From Symbiodinium natans (Eukaryota; Sar; Dinophyceae; Suessiales; Symbiodiniaceae): a DNA stretch of 64,000 nucleotides. The notes beneath the pieces were generated by a model. That model worked only from the letters and a program-made list of their open reading frames with translations, ran no database searches and was not told the origin of the DNA. The stretch spans positions 1,269,596-1,333,595 of the forward strand of contig CAJNDS010002080.1 in the NCBI GenBank assembly GCA_905221605.1. Reading direction: 5' to 3'. Of this stretch, positions 22,700 through 33,779 are shown one piece after another (the first letter of the stretch is position 1; every line of letters starts with the position of its first letter). The translations under genes were made by a program, and so were the position numbers.

Positions 22700-24831
22700 A
22701 TGAAGCGATTGTTTGGTGCACCGAAGGCTGCCAGGGGCACAGAGAGCCACAAGCAGCCCTAAACCCTAAACCCTAAACCCTAAACCCTAAACCCTAAACC
22801 CTAAACCCTAAACCCTAAACCCTAAACCCTAAACCCTAAACCCTAAACCCTAAACCCTAAACCCTAAACCCTAAACCCTATCCTGACTCTTGTGGCGAGG
22901 GGTCTTTGACTGTAAGGCCCCAGCAGCAGGGCCTGCACCGAGTCTCTCAGAGACGTCGCAAAGGATTGACTCGCGGGTCGCTTCCAAGTTTGTTCTGGCT
23001 TTTTTCATACATCTGCCTATAGAAATACTCGTATTATTCTTAATATTGTTATTTTTAGTTTTATCATTCATATGATTAGTTATTGCTATTACTATTTAGT
23101 ATTACTATTAATATTGTTATTAATATTGATCTTAATATTAATACGAATATTATGTTTCAATATTGTTGTAGGTGCACTGTGCTGCCAGGTTACTGAACTT
23201 GACAAAAAGATTGCCAAGTGTGATGAGGAGATCCGGTTGAACATGCTGTGGGTCTTGTGCAGTGGAGTCCTCACGTCCCTTTCTGGTTCTTTCGTGGGAC
23301 TTTGTTAGAAAGATGCATGCCCGCTTCATTACAATCAGGACCTCCGCAGATATGTTGGTGGGCGGGCTTCGGCACAGCAGAAGCAGCTGGCTCTGCAGTG
23401 CATGAAAAGGCAGCAACCGCCGTCTGAAGTCTTTGATTCAATCGATGCAGCCCCATCAGACTGCTGGGCCTGACTTTGGCACAGCTTTCTTCGGTTTTAA
23501 AGCGGGAAGGAAGAAGATGTACGAGCAGCAGCGAGATCAAATTCTCGGAACCCAATTCAACGTGGACTCTCTGGCCGGTGCGCAAGAGCAGGTGCCGTAC
23601 CCGTTTTGGGCGTTGTGTTGCACATGTCAAAGGGTAGTTTCATGGTCCCTTACCTTCTTTCAAGGGTTTTGAAGTAATTATGCACTAGCACTGTCAGTGG
23701 GGGAACACGCGTTATACAGAACGAGCAGCATTGGACGCCCCAGTCAGCTGGTATCGTAACTTGGGCGCGAGCCGATAGTGTGAGAAGTGCAGCAGTAGCT
23801 GGGCACCAGCAAAGCCACTCCTTTGACAACGTTGCCTTCCATCTTTGACGACCGGCGGACATGTAAGCCAATGAGCCAACAGGCCGAAATCAACATCATG
23901 ACTGTTGAAGCCATGAAAGTGGGCCATCAAGACCTGCACACCTGGCATGATTTTGTTCCTGCAGCTCTGGAGCTGGCCAACTTTGTTCGCTAGGGCATTC
24001 CGTGATCTAATTATCTGATGGAGTGTTTGAAGGAAAGATCGTTATCAACAGATTGGTGGCGTCATGGACATCGCGGGGTACTTAGCAAGCAGCCTGTCAG
24101 ACAAGATGAGCAAGTTTCAGCTTTCGGCCAGCGAGCAGCGAACGCTGTGACTGCAGGAAAAGTTGATGGACAACATGGCAGACCTGAACGACGAAATCTC
24201 GGACATCAATGAGGCGGCGGTTTCCTACTTTTTGGTGCAGCTCCGTTTCCCCGTTGCCCGTTTGTCGGGCAGGCCATCTCTACGACATATGCAGTGCCCG
24301 ATGGCTTCGATGAGGCTGTGACTGTGTGCCTCTTCACATTCTTCACATCAGCTGCAGAGAAGTTTAAGACTGGTTAAGACTGGCCTCTGAGGCATCCTTT
24401 GAAGCTGAGCAGGATGCTCAGCAGTCTTTGCTTCAGTCATGCTAAGCACTTCCAACTTCTCAGAGAGATCACATGATCTCACCCTGTCGTGATCTGGAGA
24501 GGTTTAGCGCTTTGGAGGAAGAGATGAAGATGGAGGCGCTGGCAGGCAGCGCCAGCAGTTCGGCCCTGGGCTCCCCGGCAACTTTGGGATAGCCACGCAA
24601 AGCCAGGCATCAGCTCAACTGCCAAACCATCCTATTTGCCCGCTTGACACTCAGATCTAGAACCGTCTGCCCTTGGCCTACGGAAAGTGTCGACATTGCA
24701 CAGAATTAAAATTGCAGGAGCATGTACAAACCAAGGCCGAAGCACCGGAAGCGCCAGCTACTGCAGCGGAGCCTGCAACTGCAGAGCCCGCCCCGGCCAC
24801 GGCGCGGGACGCAAACATGAGCAGACCCTAA
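22700..24831 (+). CDS. CHMP5: ESCRT-III subunit CHMP5 / VPS60, multi-exon
   Basis: Snf7-family protein that acts late in ESCRT-III membrane remodelling and multivesicular-body sorting with VTA1/VPS4. Exon 1 (ATG 22,700) encodes MKRLFGAPKAARGTESHK, the CHMP5-type N-terminus. Next are PSLSETSQRIDSRVAS (about 22,938), VTELDKKIAKCDEEIR (about 23,190), QQKQLALQCMKR (about 23,375), KKMYEQQRDQILGTQFNVDS (about 23,512), AEINIMTVEAMKVGHQDL (about 23,885), KLMDNMADLNDEISDINEAA (about 24,162), ALEEEMKMEALAGS (about 24,508) and an Ala/Pro/Glu-rich last exon 24,718-24,831 ending SRP and TAA. The order and spacing match the family helices throughout. About eight introns interrupt roughly 210-220 residues. 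Intron 1 begins with a CCCTAAA array; intron 2 contains an AT-rich TTATTAATATT tract (23,035-23,160). Confidence 0.9.
22757..22880 (-). repeat. Telomere-type array (CCCTAAA)17-18 within CHMP5 intron 1
   Basis: Perfect heptamers begin at the edge of CHMP5 exon 1 (…CACAAGCAG then CCCTAAA) and end about 60 bases before the next exon. This is the longest uninterrupted array in the window. It must be removed with the intron, or translation would stop at once (the first repeat supplies TAA in frame). Confidence 0.97.
23035..23160. repeat. AT-rich low-complexity intron tract
   Basis: TTATTATT/TTAATATTGTTA words between two CHMP5 exons. A similar tract sits at 39,028-39,122 next to an EF-hand-like exon. 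Confidence 0.85.
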
Positions 24832-27080
24832 AAATGTGTGCGAGTGACAGGGTAGTGTTGAACCAAAGTGACCCACTGGTGGACAAACTTTGAGAGAGCA
24901 CTCTCTTGCACTTGCTTCTTCTGCCAGGCTGCCCGCGGCTAAATCGGCGTCATTCTTTTCTTTTGCCTTCCACTAACCACCAGCTTTAGCTTATTGTTGA
25001 TCTAGTGGTGTTCTTCTTCTCACGCCATGCACCATATGCACCCATGCTGCTTTGCTTCTACTTCTAATTGTCACTCTGGCGTGGCCCTGCGCCGAGCATT
25101 CCTGCCTGAGCCTCAGCTGACTGTCAGTGGCTTATGCTTGATAGCGGGTCGACTGAGCTGTACAAAACAAGGTACAGAGAGTGACTCCAGCGGCCACGCA
25201 GCTGAGCTCCATGCTGGTGTGGACGTGTTTGTGATCTAGGGTTCAGTGCCCTTGGCCAGACGGGAGCAGCGAGTTGTGAGTACTTGGCCACAGCACAATG
25301 TGAGACAGCCTCTGTGCCAAAGTCGACGTGCGGTTTCAGAGGGAAGCTGGCACAGCTAAAAAGGGGCAGCACAGAAGAGGTTTCAAAGCTCTTAAGCAGC
25401 CAACGGATCGACGGACTGGGAACTCGGAAGACGTGCATCCGGGGTCGCTTGCTTCTTTCTACTCAAGCTTCTACTGATGTGCGCAGCTCGCACTGGAGCT
25501 CCAAACCCAGCGAGGCGCCGTGTGGGAGTGGGCATCTGGCATGAAGACATCTACATCATTATTCAGAATTCATTATTATATTTATTACTGGTGGTGTTTA
25601 GTAATATTTGGAGGTGGAGTTGTTCAGAGCTCGAAATTGGGAAGGCAGTCCGTCGTCTGCTGAGCCCTGGCACCTGACTTCTCTGGGAGATGTTCGAGTT
25701 CCTCCGGGACAGTCTTTTGTGCAATTCAGAAGAGTCCGGGCCCCAAAAGGCATTCACGGGGGTCTAAGCCCTAAACCCTAAACCCTCTAAACCCTAAACC
25801 CTAAACCCTAGTTATCAGTTGCAATCCTGAGGCCAACTCAGAAGTCGGGACGACGGTGCGGCCGAGCGCTGGCGGTGCTCGTTGAGCTGCGTGTCCCTGC
25901 CTGTGTGCAGGGCGATCTGCTGCACTGGGACACCAGCTCCACAAACCCGGAGGAGGATGGAGCAGCGAACGATGTCTGCAGCGGAGCATGGCAGACGCAC
26001 AGCTGAGCAGACTGCCCTTGTTGGGGACAGGCCGGCGGAAGTGATCTCCTCGCAGGCCATCTTGACAAGTTACTCCCTGCTCCACATGCGCACAGCTGGA
26101 AGGGTCTTCATTGATGCGCAGGGCGCGCCCGTGCTTGCAAAGACCGAAGTTCCGGCTGCCCTGCCATGGGATCATCCTCGATTGAAGAGGTCGTTGCTGC
26201 TGTTGTTGCTGTTTGTCATGTGTGTGTGTGTGTCATACTGGCGAAGTGCAGCTGGAAGGGATACGCCCCCGCTCCGCAACAGGCGGCATTGAGTCGCTTG
26301 TGAGTGAGTGACACTGTGAGCTCAGAATTCTGAGCTACTGCAGCTGCATGTGAAGTGGCGAGGTCGCCCGTGCAGACGTTTCGATCCACGCCGATGGCGC
26401 CTCAGGAGTCCCTTGGAATTCCTCAAGGCTCTTGTCTGAGCAACTTGTCACCCGAGGTCCTTGAGCCCTCTAGGCAGTGCCATGGTCGGGTGTCCAAGCG
26501 CCAAGTATGTGACCTTATTTTTTTCTCGCTCCTTTCTCGTGGCGGAGGGCTCTTTCGGTAGGTGTGAAGCAGCCGGGACTTTCTCGGTAGATTTTGCTGT
26601 GAGGCCTGTTCTGGCGCTGCTTTGGCCCAGCAGGAGCAGCCATTTCTCTTTCTGATTCACTCTGCGCATGGGCAAGTGGGCCCTAAAAGCATCATGCCTC
26701 ATGCAACTTTTTGTGCTATTGGGCTCTCATTGCGCCAGGAAGACTGTCAGCCTGGCCGAGGGCTCTACGTGGCGATGCAGCGAGGCTCCATGATGTCAAC
26801 TTTTGCGGGTAGTCCAAATTGTGGCGGTCCTTGTGTCGTGTCACAGGCCTGGGGCCCCGGGAGCCGCCCAAGGTGGGTCCCCTAGTTTTCCGGGTCCTCT
26901 CTTGCAGCATACCGGAACATGTTGGAACCAAGCTCTCGGGCTATTTTCAAGTGCCTTTGTGTTGCTAAGTCTCGAGATCGTCGGCACGATCCATCGCCCA
27001 CTAGGCCTGGAGTGTGCTATACTGCTACACGACGACACGGCTACAGCTCGAAACTAGACTGACCGTCACCATCGGGAGAG
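24832..27080. other. Unassigned stretch with scattered coding-like segments
   Basis: Past CHMP5 several + strand segments look coding but are unrecognised: GKLAQLKRGSTEEVSKLLSS (about 25,340), VISSQAILTSYSLLHMRTAG (about 26,040) and KSTPMAPQES-like text near 26,385. They could be exons of one or two genes. A short telomere-like array lies at 25,764-25,810 and a (GT)n run at about 26,218. Confidence 0.35.
25764..25810 (-). repeat. Short telomere-type array (CCCTAAA)6, one unit CCCTCTAAA
   Basis: Six heptamers in C-rich orientation with one two-base insertion. The surroundings are unassigned. Confidence 0.95.
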
Positions 27081-27366
27081 GCCCGCGACTCCGTTGCAGC
27101 AGCGGCGACAAGTTGCTAGGCCAAGCGTGAGCGTCCCGACCCCGGACGCAAGCCCCCAGAGGCCCCCAGTGCCAGCTGTGTCACGTGAAGCCCTGGCTAA
27201 GACCTCCTTTCCGGCGGCCTCTTACGAGGCAGTCCCAGAGGTGCATTTACCACGTCTTCGTTTCTTGGCTTTGCGGGAGCTTTTTTGAAGCCTGTCGAGG
27301 ACACGCTGGATTTGTACATGCAGAAGTTGGCCAGGCCTGTCTGGCTAAAACTTACTGACTCCAGTT
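27080..27366 (+). CDS. Two adjacent unrecognised exons
   Basis: A Pro-rich segment (VSVPTPDASPQRPPVPAVSR, about 27,128) continues into VHLPRLRFLALREL. A frame change near 27,283 leads into FLKPVEDTLDLYMQKLARPV (about 27,282-27,340), ending TDSS and TAA near 27,366. The frame change implies a short intron or a decayed gene. No family recognised. Confidence 0.35.
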
Positions 27367-27845
27367 AAGACTTAGCTGACTTGCTTTGCAGATGCTCAGG
27401 TGTTTGCCTCAAAATGGGGCGCGCTCCCTGTTCATACGGCGGTTGTCGCGTGGAGAGTACGAGGTGGCGTGTGGAGTTGGGATTGTCACGGGCACTGCAA
27501 CATTGCAGGACGAGAACCAATGATTGGATTTAATTGGTAGATATGGGCAGGCTTATCACCCACAAGGCTGACGAACGGAGTCAGCTGATCAAAGTAGACA
27601 TCCCATATAGGGCGGTGTCAGCGGCCTCGACAGCATGAGCAAAATCTCGGTGAAAAGCATCGTCAATGGAGTCCAGTACTTACAGTGTTCATTGTGTCAA
27701 AGCCGTCAACGGCGTCACACAAATCCACTTCACGGCGTCAACGGCGCCATAGACAATCCACCATGCCAACGGCATCATGGCGCAAATGGCGTCGCCTGTT
27801 CGCACCGCGTCAAGGGTGTTGACAGTTCATATCAGGAAGCATGTA

Positions 27846-27976
27846 ATACAGTAGATGAACTGATGCATGTTGGTCTTTTTGGCCTTCTTGCTCTTTGCAT
27901 CGTATTTCAACTTCTCCTCCATCATCCAGAAATCGTTTTCTTTGAGCAGGTTGACGGCTGCCGGGTCAGCATCGCC
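27846..27976 (-). CDS. Candidate minus-strand exon
   Basis: On the minus strand, after a CTCTCAAG acceptor-like site, the sequence reads GDADPAAVNLLKENDFWMME, then a lysine-rich EKLKYDAKSKKAKKTNMH. The strongly charged text looks like real coding, while the + strand reading here is mostly hydrophobic. If real it breaks the otherwise one-directional gene order. It could also be a shadow of a + strand membrane-type segment. Confidence 0.3.
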
Positions 27977-28079
27977 TTGAGAGGCGGTGAGGCGGTGTGA
28001 AATGTGCCAGGGTTCAGCTTCACTTATAGCCTTGCCTGGTCCTGGCCTTGTTGGCCTCTTTTGTGACTTGAGTTTTGAA

Positions 28080-28900
28080 AGGCCTATGTTTATGCAACAA
28101 ACAGCAACGACGACACGGATCGTGCCGAACGCCTGCAGAGGTGCAATGACAGTTTGCGCATGTTTGCGCGCAATCCGTGATTAAGTCATGCCCCCTGACG
28201 CTTACAGCTACCTGCTGCGGGCCGCGGACAATGCGTTGGTGTGCCTGGCAAGTTTGGGACCGATGGGGCCTGATTGGGTATCCAGACGTGCTCGTTGGCA
28301 TTCGTGCGCTCGTTGGGCATGTTGAGTGGGTCGCTGCGTGCAGGCGCGATCAATGAGTGCTGGCGGACCATCGGGGGCATCTTTCAACCAACACGAGGCG
28401 TGCCATTGGGCGAGTTCCGGCATTGCACGTCTGCTGGACTGCTGGACAGCTTGAAACTTAGGTTATGCCCCGGGTGCCGCTAGGCATACGGAGCCAGACC
28501 ATGTTGGAATCCTAGAAGCTCTCGTCAGCTCTCGTCAGACCCCAGCACGAGCGGATGATTTGCAGATGGCTAACAGGCACATGCCAAGCTCTGGAAATCC
28601 TTATGCAGGCGTCCTTGTCCGAGGCAAGGAGTGCATCGACTTTGGACCGAAAGTGCCGACTTCTCTTTGCATCATTCAATCGTTTACATCTCTGCAGGTC
28701 TTGATGGTGGAAGCTTCCTGCTGGGCAGCTCTTTCTACAGCCAGACGAGTGTGCTGGCCTCGAGAGTCGCATGTAATCATTCTGTTGTTCTCAGGGTGGT
28801 CAACCATGGTCAACACCGAATCCCACAAAAATGTACAAGGAGTGCGGGCCTGCGAACCTCAGAAGGATCCTGAAGGGCGATGTGCTCCGCCATGATCCCG
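28080..28900 (+). CDS. Unrecognised coding-like segments
   Basis: NSNDDTDRAERLQRCNDSLR (about 28,103) stops at a TGA near 28,180. A second segment, DAYSYLLRAADNALVCLASL (about 28,197), follows within 25 bases in another frame. Further text (CQALEILMQASLSEARSAST, near 28,585, and MYKECGPANLRRILKGDVL, 28,831) looks coding. The 25-base gap is too short for a normal intron, so a frameshift or decaying copy is possible. Confidence 0.3.
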
Positions 28901-29689
28901 ACTGCCACCTTCCTGACGGTGCGGCCCACCCACATGGCCACGGCGATCCGCCAGGCACACTGCAGAAGGAAGAACCATCTGCCACAGCTTCTCAAGCCTC
29001 GCCCCGAAGCTTGGCGATGCCAATCGACGGGCGAACTCGATGAACTCGACCAGAAGCGGCCTCCGCCCCCTCCACTGCGGCCGGTGAACGGGGGTCACAA
29101 GTAAAGGCATGCCCGGAACGTGGGCTTCAGCTGGGAAATGCTGCAGATCACCCCGTGCAATGTTACAATGCGCATGCAGGCATGTACTGACGGACGAACC
29201 AAAGGAAGGTCCAGCTATGCAGGGATTACAGAGCATCCTGCAAAAACTATGTCCAAGTGGTGTCAGCCGATGGCTCGTCAACTTGGCGGGGGAACGCACC
29301 ACAACGCACCACACATCCCGAAGCACAGTGCAAGTAAAAGTGCGGTGGCGACGTGGCCCTAGGTGGGGTGGCATACCTGCACAGGCATAACTAGCAGCTG
29401 GCTAGTAGAGAAAGAGGCAGCTCAGTCTAAGTGAGAACTGTGACAGCTGAGCGTGCAGGGTGGCCATGGTGGTTTGATGTGTTTTCTTGCTGCAGCCGGC
29501 TGAGGTGTCTGAGTCGAAGCCGCACATGGAGGTTGGTGTTTTGATTCACGTTCCTTTTCTTGCAGCTGCCATGTTAAAATGAATCTGAATAGGCATTGCA
29601 TCTGATGCAGACGCAGCAGAATCTACAGACGCCGCATGCTTAGCTACCGGTGCCAACTGCTCGAAGAACCGCATGGAGACACTTGAAGT

Positions 29690-30630
29690 TTCATGACATT
29701 GCGAAACAGCCGGAGGCAATCACACGCGCAGCTGCAGAGGCAAGATGAGGGTGCGAACAATGGATCAAGTTCCATACCTCAGCCGCGGCTACACCTGTTT
29801 TTCTGGTTGTTTCTGAGCAGTGTCATACAAGACATGCGAACGTCAGAAGTAGCATGCATATGTGCGACCGGACATGTCAGCTCTCGGGCAGTCTGAGCAT
29901 GTGGAAGTCCGGCGTTTGCCAGGTCACATGCTCTGCATGGTTCCTTCTTCCTCAACTTGGACCAGGCAGTAAAGCCTAGCAAAGCCCACTTAAAGGGATC
30001 CGAGATGAACATTCGTTTGCCAGGAGAGAGCGCACGGCAGCAACCTCAGCGACGATTTTCAGGTAGATGTTCAGACTGATGTTCGGGCCAGGCTTATGTG
30101 CAGGGATCTGGCAAAGAGGATGAGCCCCGTGTCTATGATCCACGTGAAACGAGGCTTGAACCTGCGGAGCTACGCGACACCCTCAGGGCTTTTCGTGACT
30201 GCATTGCTCCAAAGGCACACCTCGACATCCGTCATGTGCTGTTCTGCAGGGCCAGGTTCAGCATGCCGTGTCAAGCTAAGCTTCTGACATGACATCTGAC
30301 CGATTCATGTGTACCATCCATAAACTTGAGTAGCTTGGGCACCTTGGGCAGCGGCAGTGGTGCTTCGACTTAGGGTGGCTATCCTTTCCCGGCCGGCCAG
30401 GCTGTCGTGGGTTTGGGTACGTATGTGAAGTGAGATTTTTTCTCTGGGTCTCCGGTGACGTGGTGCACGGCTGCCAACCACATTCACCACATGCAGCCCA
30501 AGCTGGGCAAGATTGTTGTCCAAGCGTTCTCTTCTGCCGTATTCTGCCGCAAGGTACCTGGGGCCTTCTACGGGCCCCCGGCCTTCGTGGCCGTATCTGG
30601 CTGACTGGGCTCGGACTGTGCTTGCTTTCA
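29690..30630 (+). CDS. Unrecognised multi-exon gene fragment
   Basis: DIAKQPEAITRAAAEAR (about 29,696), then a well-formed exon from about 30,100 (SGKEDEPRVYDPRETRLEPA..., continuing LRAFRDCIAPKAHLDIRHVL), then HHMQPKLGKIVVQAFSSAVF (about 30,488) and VPGAFYGPPAFVAVSG to TGA near 30,603. All are + strand. Composition and AG|G junctions support coding; I do not recognise the family. Confidence 0.45.
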
Positions 30631-31419
30631 CCTCTTCCTGCTTGCTCCCCGGGACGATCGAGAGAGAAGTGGCCGTCCAATGGACCTTGGAATCTAGAAG
30701 CCACGTTGAAGCAGGATGCGAGAGCAGACGCGAGGCATATTCACCTAATCAGTGTCAGCATCAGTAACCTAAACGTAGTCAAGCTATCGCAAGCGGGTGG
30801 CTTGCGGGAGATGAGTTCTCAATTCACTGCAGCAAGTCGATGAGCCTAGTGCAGATTTTTGTCTATAGCTCATCCTCATGCATCGAGAGATCTGAAATTT
30901 GGCCAAACGTGCGATGCACAGCCAGTTTGCATGCGCAGCGTGATGCCGCCAAGCGCAGCATGTAGATGTCGATGGAAGGAGCTGGACTGCGGCGCTCGCG
31001 CTAAGTGACTCGGACCTCAGATTGGCTGCCCGAGTTCCAGCTTTCCAGGATCTTGCTGCATGAGCATTCACGCCAGTCACAACACGATGATGTGCTTGTT
31101 GCTGTATCATTTGGCTCACGCATCCCTTAACTATACACTTGGCTCCAGAGAAGGGAGGATGGCAAGTATGCCGACTTGAAGGTGGACAGGGGAAGGGTGC
31201 CAGTTCGCAGCCCCTGCGCTGTGCCGGGCCCCTGTCGAATTCTTGGGGGCTCCAATGAAAGCTCGGCTCCTTTTACATCTCTTTGCATTGTCTGAATTGG
31301 GATCTCACTGTGAATCTCGCATGATGCGCACAGTGTTCAATGTCGAGTAGCTGTCTGAGGTGCTGCAGCACCCCATGCTGTCCGTGGGGAGGTCTTCGGC
31401 TTGGCTTAGTTGAATGACA

Positions 31420-31780
31420 TGTTGCTCTGCCTGGATGAACCCTGCGGCTTGCAGGAAGTGCTGACTGGCTTCACGTGGTGGGCACAGCTGGCATCAGATT
31501 GCCTAGGTTGGCTTGAAAGTCGAGGCTTCATGGAGTTGGTGGAGGTCAGGTCAGCTTGCACATAGCTTGCAGCTTGCCAGGATGGCTCGGCTTCCTTCAA
31601 ACGCCGATCACCTATGTGTGTGAGTGAGTGAGTGAGTGAGTGAGTATGACACGCAATGCCTACCAGTACCGGTACGCTGCCAGTGTAAGCAGCGTGAAGG
31701 GCAAGAAAGTGGCGGCGGTGGCACGGGGAGCCGGCCCTATCTCAAAGTTGCAGCGTGTGAAGGCAGGAAAGAGTGGCTGA
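31420..31780 (+). CDS. Unrecognised exon pair
   Basis: MLLCLDEPCGLQEVLTGFTW (31,420 on) continuing to GFMELVEVR, then after a GTGA-repeat a basic segment YAASVSSVKGKKVAAVARGA (about 31,675) ending KAGKSG and TGA near 31,780. The basic tail resembles the end of a nucleic-acid- or microtubule-binding protein, but this is only composition. Confidence 0.35.
31617..31648. repeat. (GTGA)n microsatellite
   Basis: About seven GTGA units between the two coding-like segments at 31.4-31.8 kb. Confidence 0.9.
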
Positions 31781-32164
31781 CAAATGGGGTCTTTGCAACT
31801 TTGCCTGGCTTCGGGAGGTGAGCAAAGCAGCACCTTTTGTGGCACCAGCCTGTCCACCAGGACTGCTTGTGTCCAGCTCCGTTGACTATACTAATCTGTC
31901 GGCTAAGCATCTTGCTCATTGGCAGAAAGTCACTGAACATGATGAACGAAAACCAGGCTGTGCGGTGGTTTCGGCTGATCTGCTGCACCAGCTTCAGCAA
32001 GAGGCCTGAAACAAGTGCCCGCCAGGGACTCCATGTTTCCCGTGGCTGGCTTTTCGCAGCACAACAGTCATCTCGTGTGCGCATCGTTCAGGTTGGAATA
32101 AAGGCAGCAGCACCGGCACGCCCCAAAGAGCAATTGGCTTTGTTGTCTGGCCAAGATTTTCTCT

Positions 32165-32640
32165 GTCGAAACCCTTCCGCCTGCGCAGCCCGAGCCGAAG
32201 CACGCAGCTCACGAAGCTCACAAAGCTCACGAAGCCCCGCGGGAAGTGTTCAAAATTCGGCCTGCGTGGACCTGAGTTTGCACTGAGGTCTGGGTACAAT
32301 CCTTGTATGGAGTGTAAGCAAGGTTGCTGTGCTTACATTCTGTCCATTTTTTGTTCCGTACATGCTTCACGCTTGTTGCCGCAAGGCACAGGCTCGGCAG
32401 GCAAAGCAAAAAGATCCAGGCACACGGTCGGAAGGTGCTCGGAAGTGCAAAGCTCTGAAGCGTCCGCTCTGCACAGGCCGGCAGGAAGTCCTGCCTGTGA
32501 AAGCCGCGCTCGTCAACTTGATCGACGAGGTTTGCAAGAGAAGTGCATGGGATGGGCGTGGTCACGGAACCATGAAGCACACCCAAGGTTCCGCCTCCTC
32601 CCGGTGCACGCCACGTCAGTGTTGGCCTTGACCTGAGTTG
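32165..32640 (+). CDS. Unrecognised coding-like segments
   Basis: VETLPPAQPEPKHAAHEAHK (about 32,164) contains a 9-base tandem repeat (AHEAHKAHEA). It is followed by AKQKDPGTRSEGARKCKALK (about 32,400) and EVLPVKAALVNLIDEVCKR (about 32,488). All + strand. No family recognised. Confidence 0.35.
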
Positions 32641-32675
32641 GCAGAAGGAGGAAGGGAAAGAGAGGGAGCCGACAA

Positions 32676-33260
32676 GTGAACTTGACCCCCGTTAGGGCGG
32701 ATCTGTCGGGAGGTTACGCGTGTGCAGGGAAGAAGGAAGGGAGTGAGGGAGACAGAGAGATAGCGGACGGTGTACCGTTGAAGCTGGTCCTTAAGTTCAC
32801 AAGTGTGGTACAGGGAGGCCCTGAAATTGCAGGGGCGGGCGAGGAGGGCTCGCTCCCTCAACCCCCCACGAGAGAAACAAAGACAGAAAGAAAAGAAAAA
32901 CGCGAGCGGACTGCAACGTGTGAGGGGGAGGTGCTACAACAAACAACTTTGCAGGGTGGCGCACCAGCCATGGAAGATAGCTTGGCAAGGGAGGGGTCAT
33001 GTCGGTGGCGCAGGAGTACCGTCCGCGAGACGCACTCAGAGTGCAAACTTAGCTGCAAAACCGGGAGAACGACGTGTATCTGGAGCTACGGTGGAGGGGG
33101 CGGAGACAAGGCAGAGAAGCTGCGCACAGCGGACGGGGTAGGACGAAGGTGGAACGGGAGAAGTGGCAACTTAGACGACAGCTCTGAGGAAGCAGTAACG
33201 GGGCGCATGAGAGCCATAGAGCTATGGGAGGGAGCAGCTGCACTCACCGAAGCAAAGTGA
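32676..33260 (+). CDS. 194-codon ORF, hypothetical, purine-rich
   Basis: ATG to TGA without interruption, the longest open frame outside the dynein. It starts MNLTPVRADLSGGYACAGKK and is rich in Glu, Gly, Arg and Lys with many AGG/GAG codons. The strand is purine-rich (GAGAGAAACAAAGACAGAAA-type), which by itself suppresses stop codons. No domain recognised. Could be a chance ORF, or a remnant of a repeat family. Confidence 0.25.
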   Translation: MNLTPVRADLSGGYACAGKKEGSEGDREIADGVPLKLVLKFTSVVQGGPEIAGAGEEGSLPQPPTRETKTERKEKRERTATCEGEVLQQTTLQGGAPAMEDSLAREGSCRWRRSTVRETHSECKLSCKTGRTTCIWSYGGGGGDKAEKLRTADGVGRRWNGRSGNLDDSSEEAVTGRMRAIELWEGAAALTEAK

Positions 33261-33590
33261 ACAAAGCCGGGGATTTGGGGGAGGATGTTGCTCTGGAAGG
33301 GACGGCCGTCAAGGAAAAAAACACGCGACAGGGATGAAGTTGTGAGAGCCTTCGACTTACATGTCTGAGACAGTCAAGGGGTCAAATACCCCATGCAGTC
33401 CACTTTGGTGTGTGGGCTTTCGGGTCCGTAGCTCTGCTTGTTGGAGACGAACACCCTGCCTTTGGAGAAACAAAGAACAAAGAAGCCACGATGTTCAGAA
33501 TAGAAAGAAAGAAATAACAAGAGAGAGAATTGAGAGAGACCAGGCTTTTCGGTACCCAGTACTCGCCACATTGCAGTTGACATACTTTGG

Positions 33591-33615
33591 TGTGTGTGTG
33601 TGTGTGTGTGTGTGC
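33591..33615. repeat. (GT)12 microsatellite
   Basis: Uninterrupted TGTG run; nothing coding around it. Confidence 0.95.
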
Positions 33616-33779
33616 AATGGTGGTGCTCCACTTTCCTCCACATGTGCGTATGGCTTTCGAAGTGCTGACGCGAGATCATGTTTGGTGTGCGTGATGCTCT
33701 GGCACATCTCCGGTGGAGCATCAATGGACACGAGACCGTTTTCGAGTAGTGTTCAGTCATGCATCCGATGTGTTGGGCT

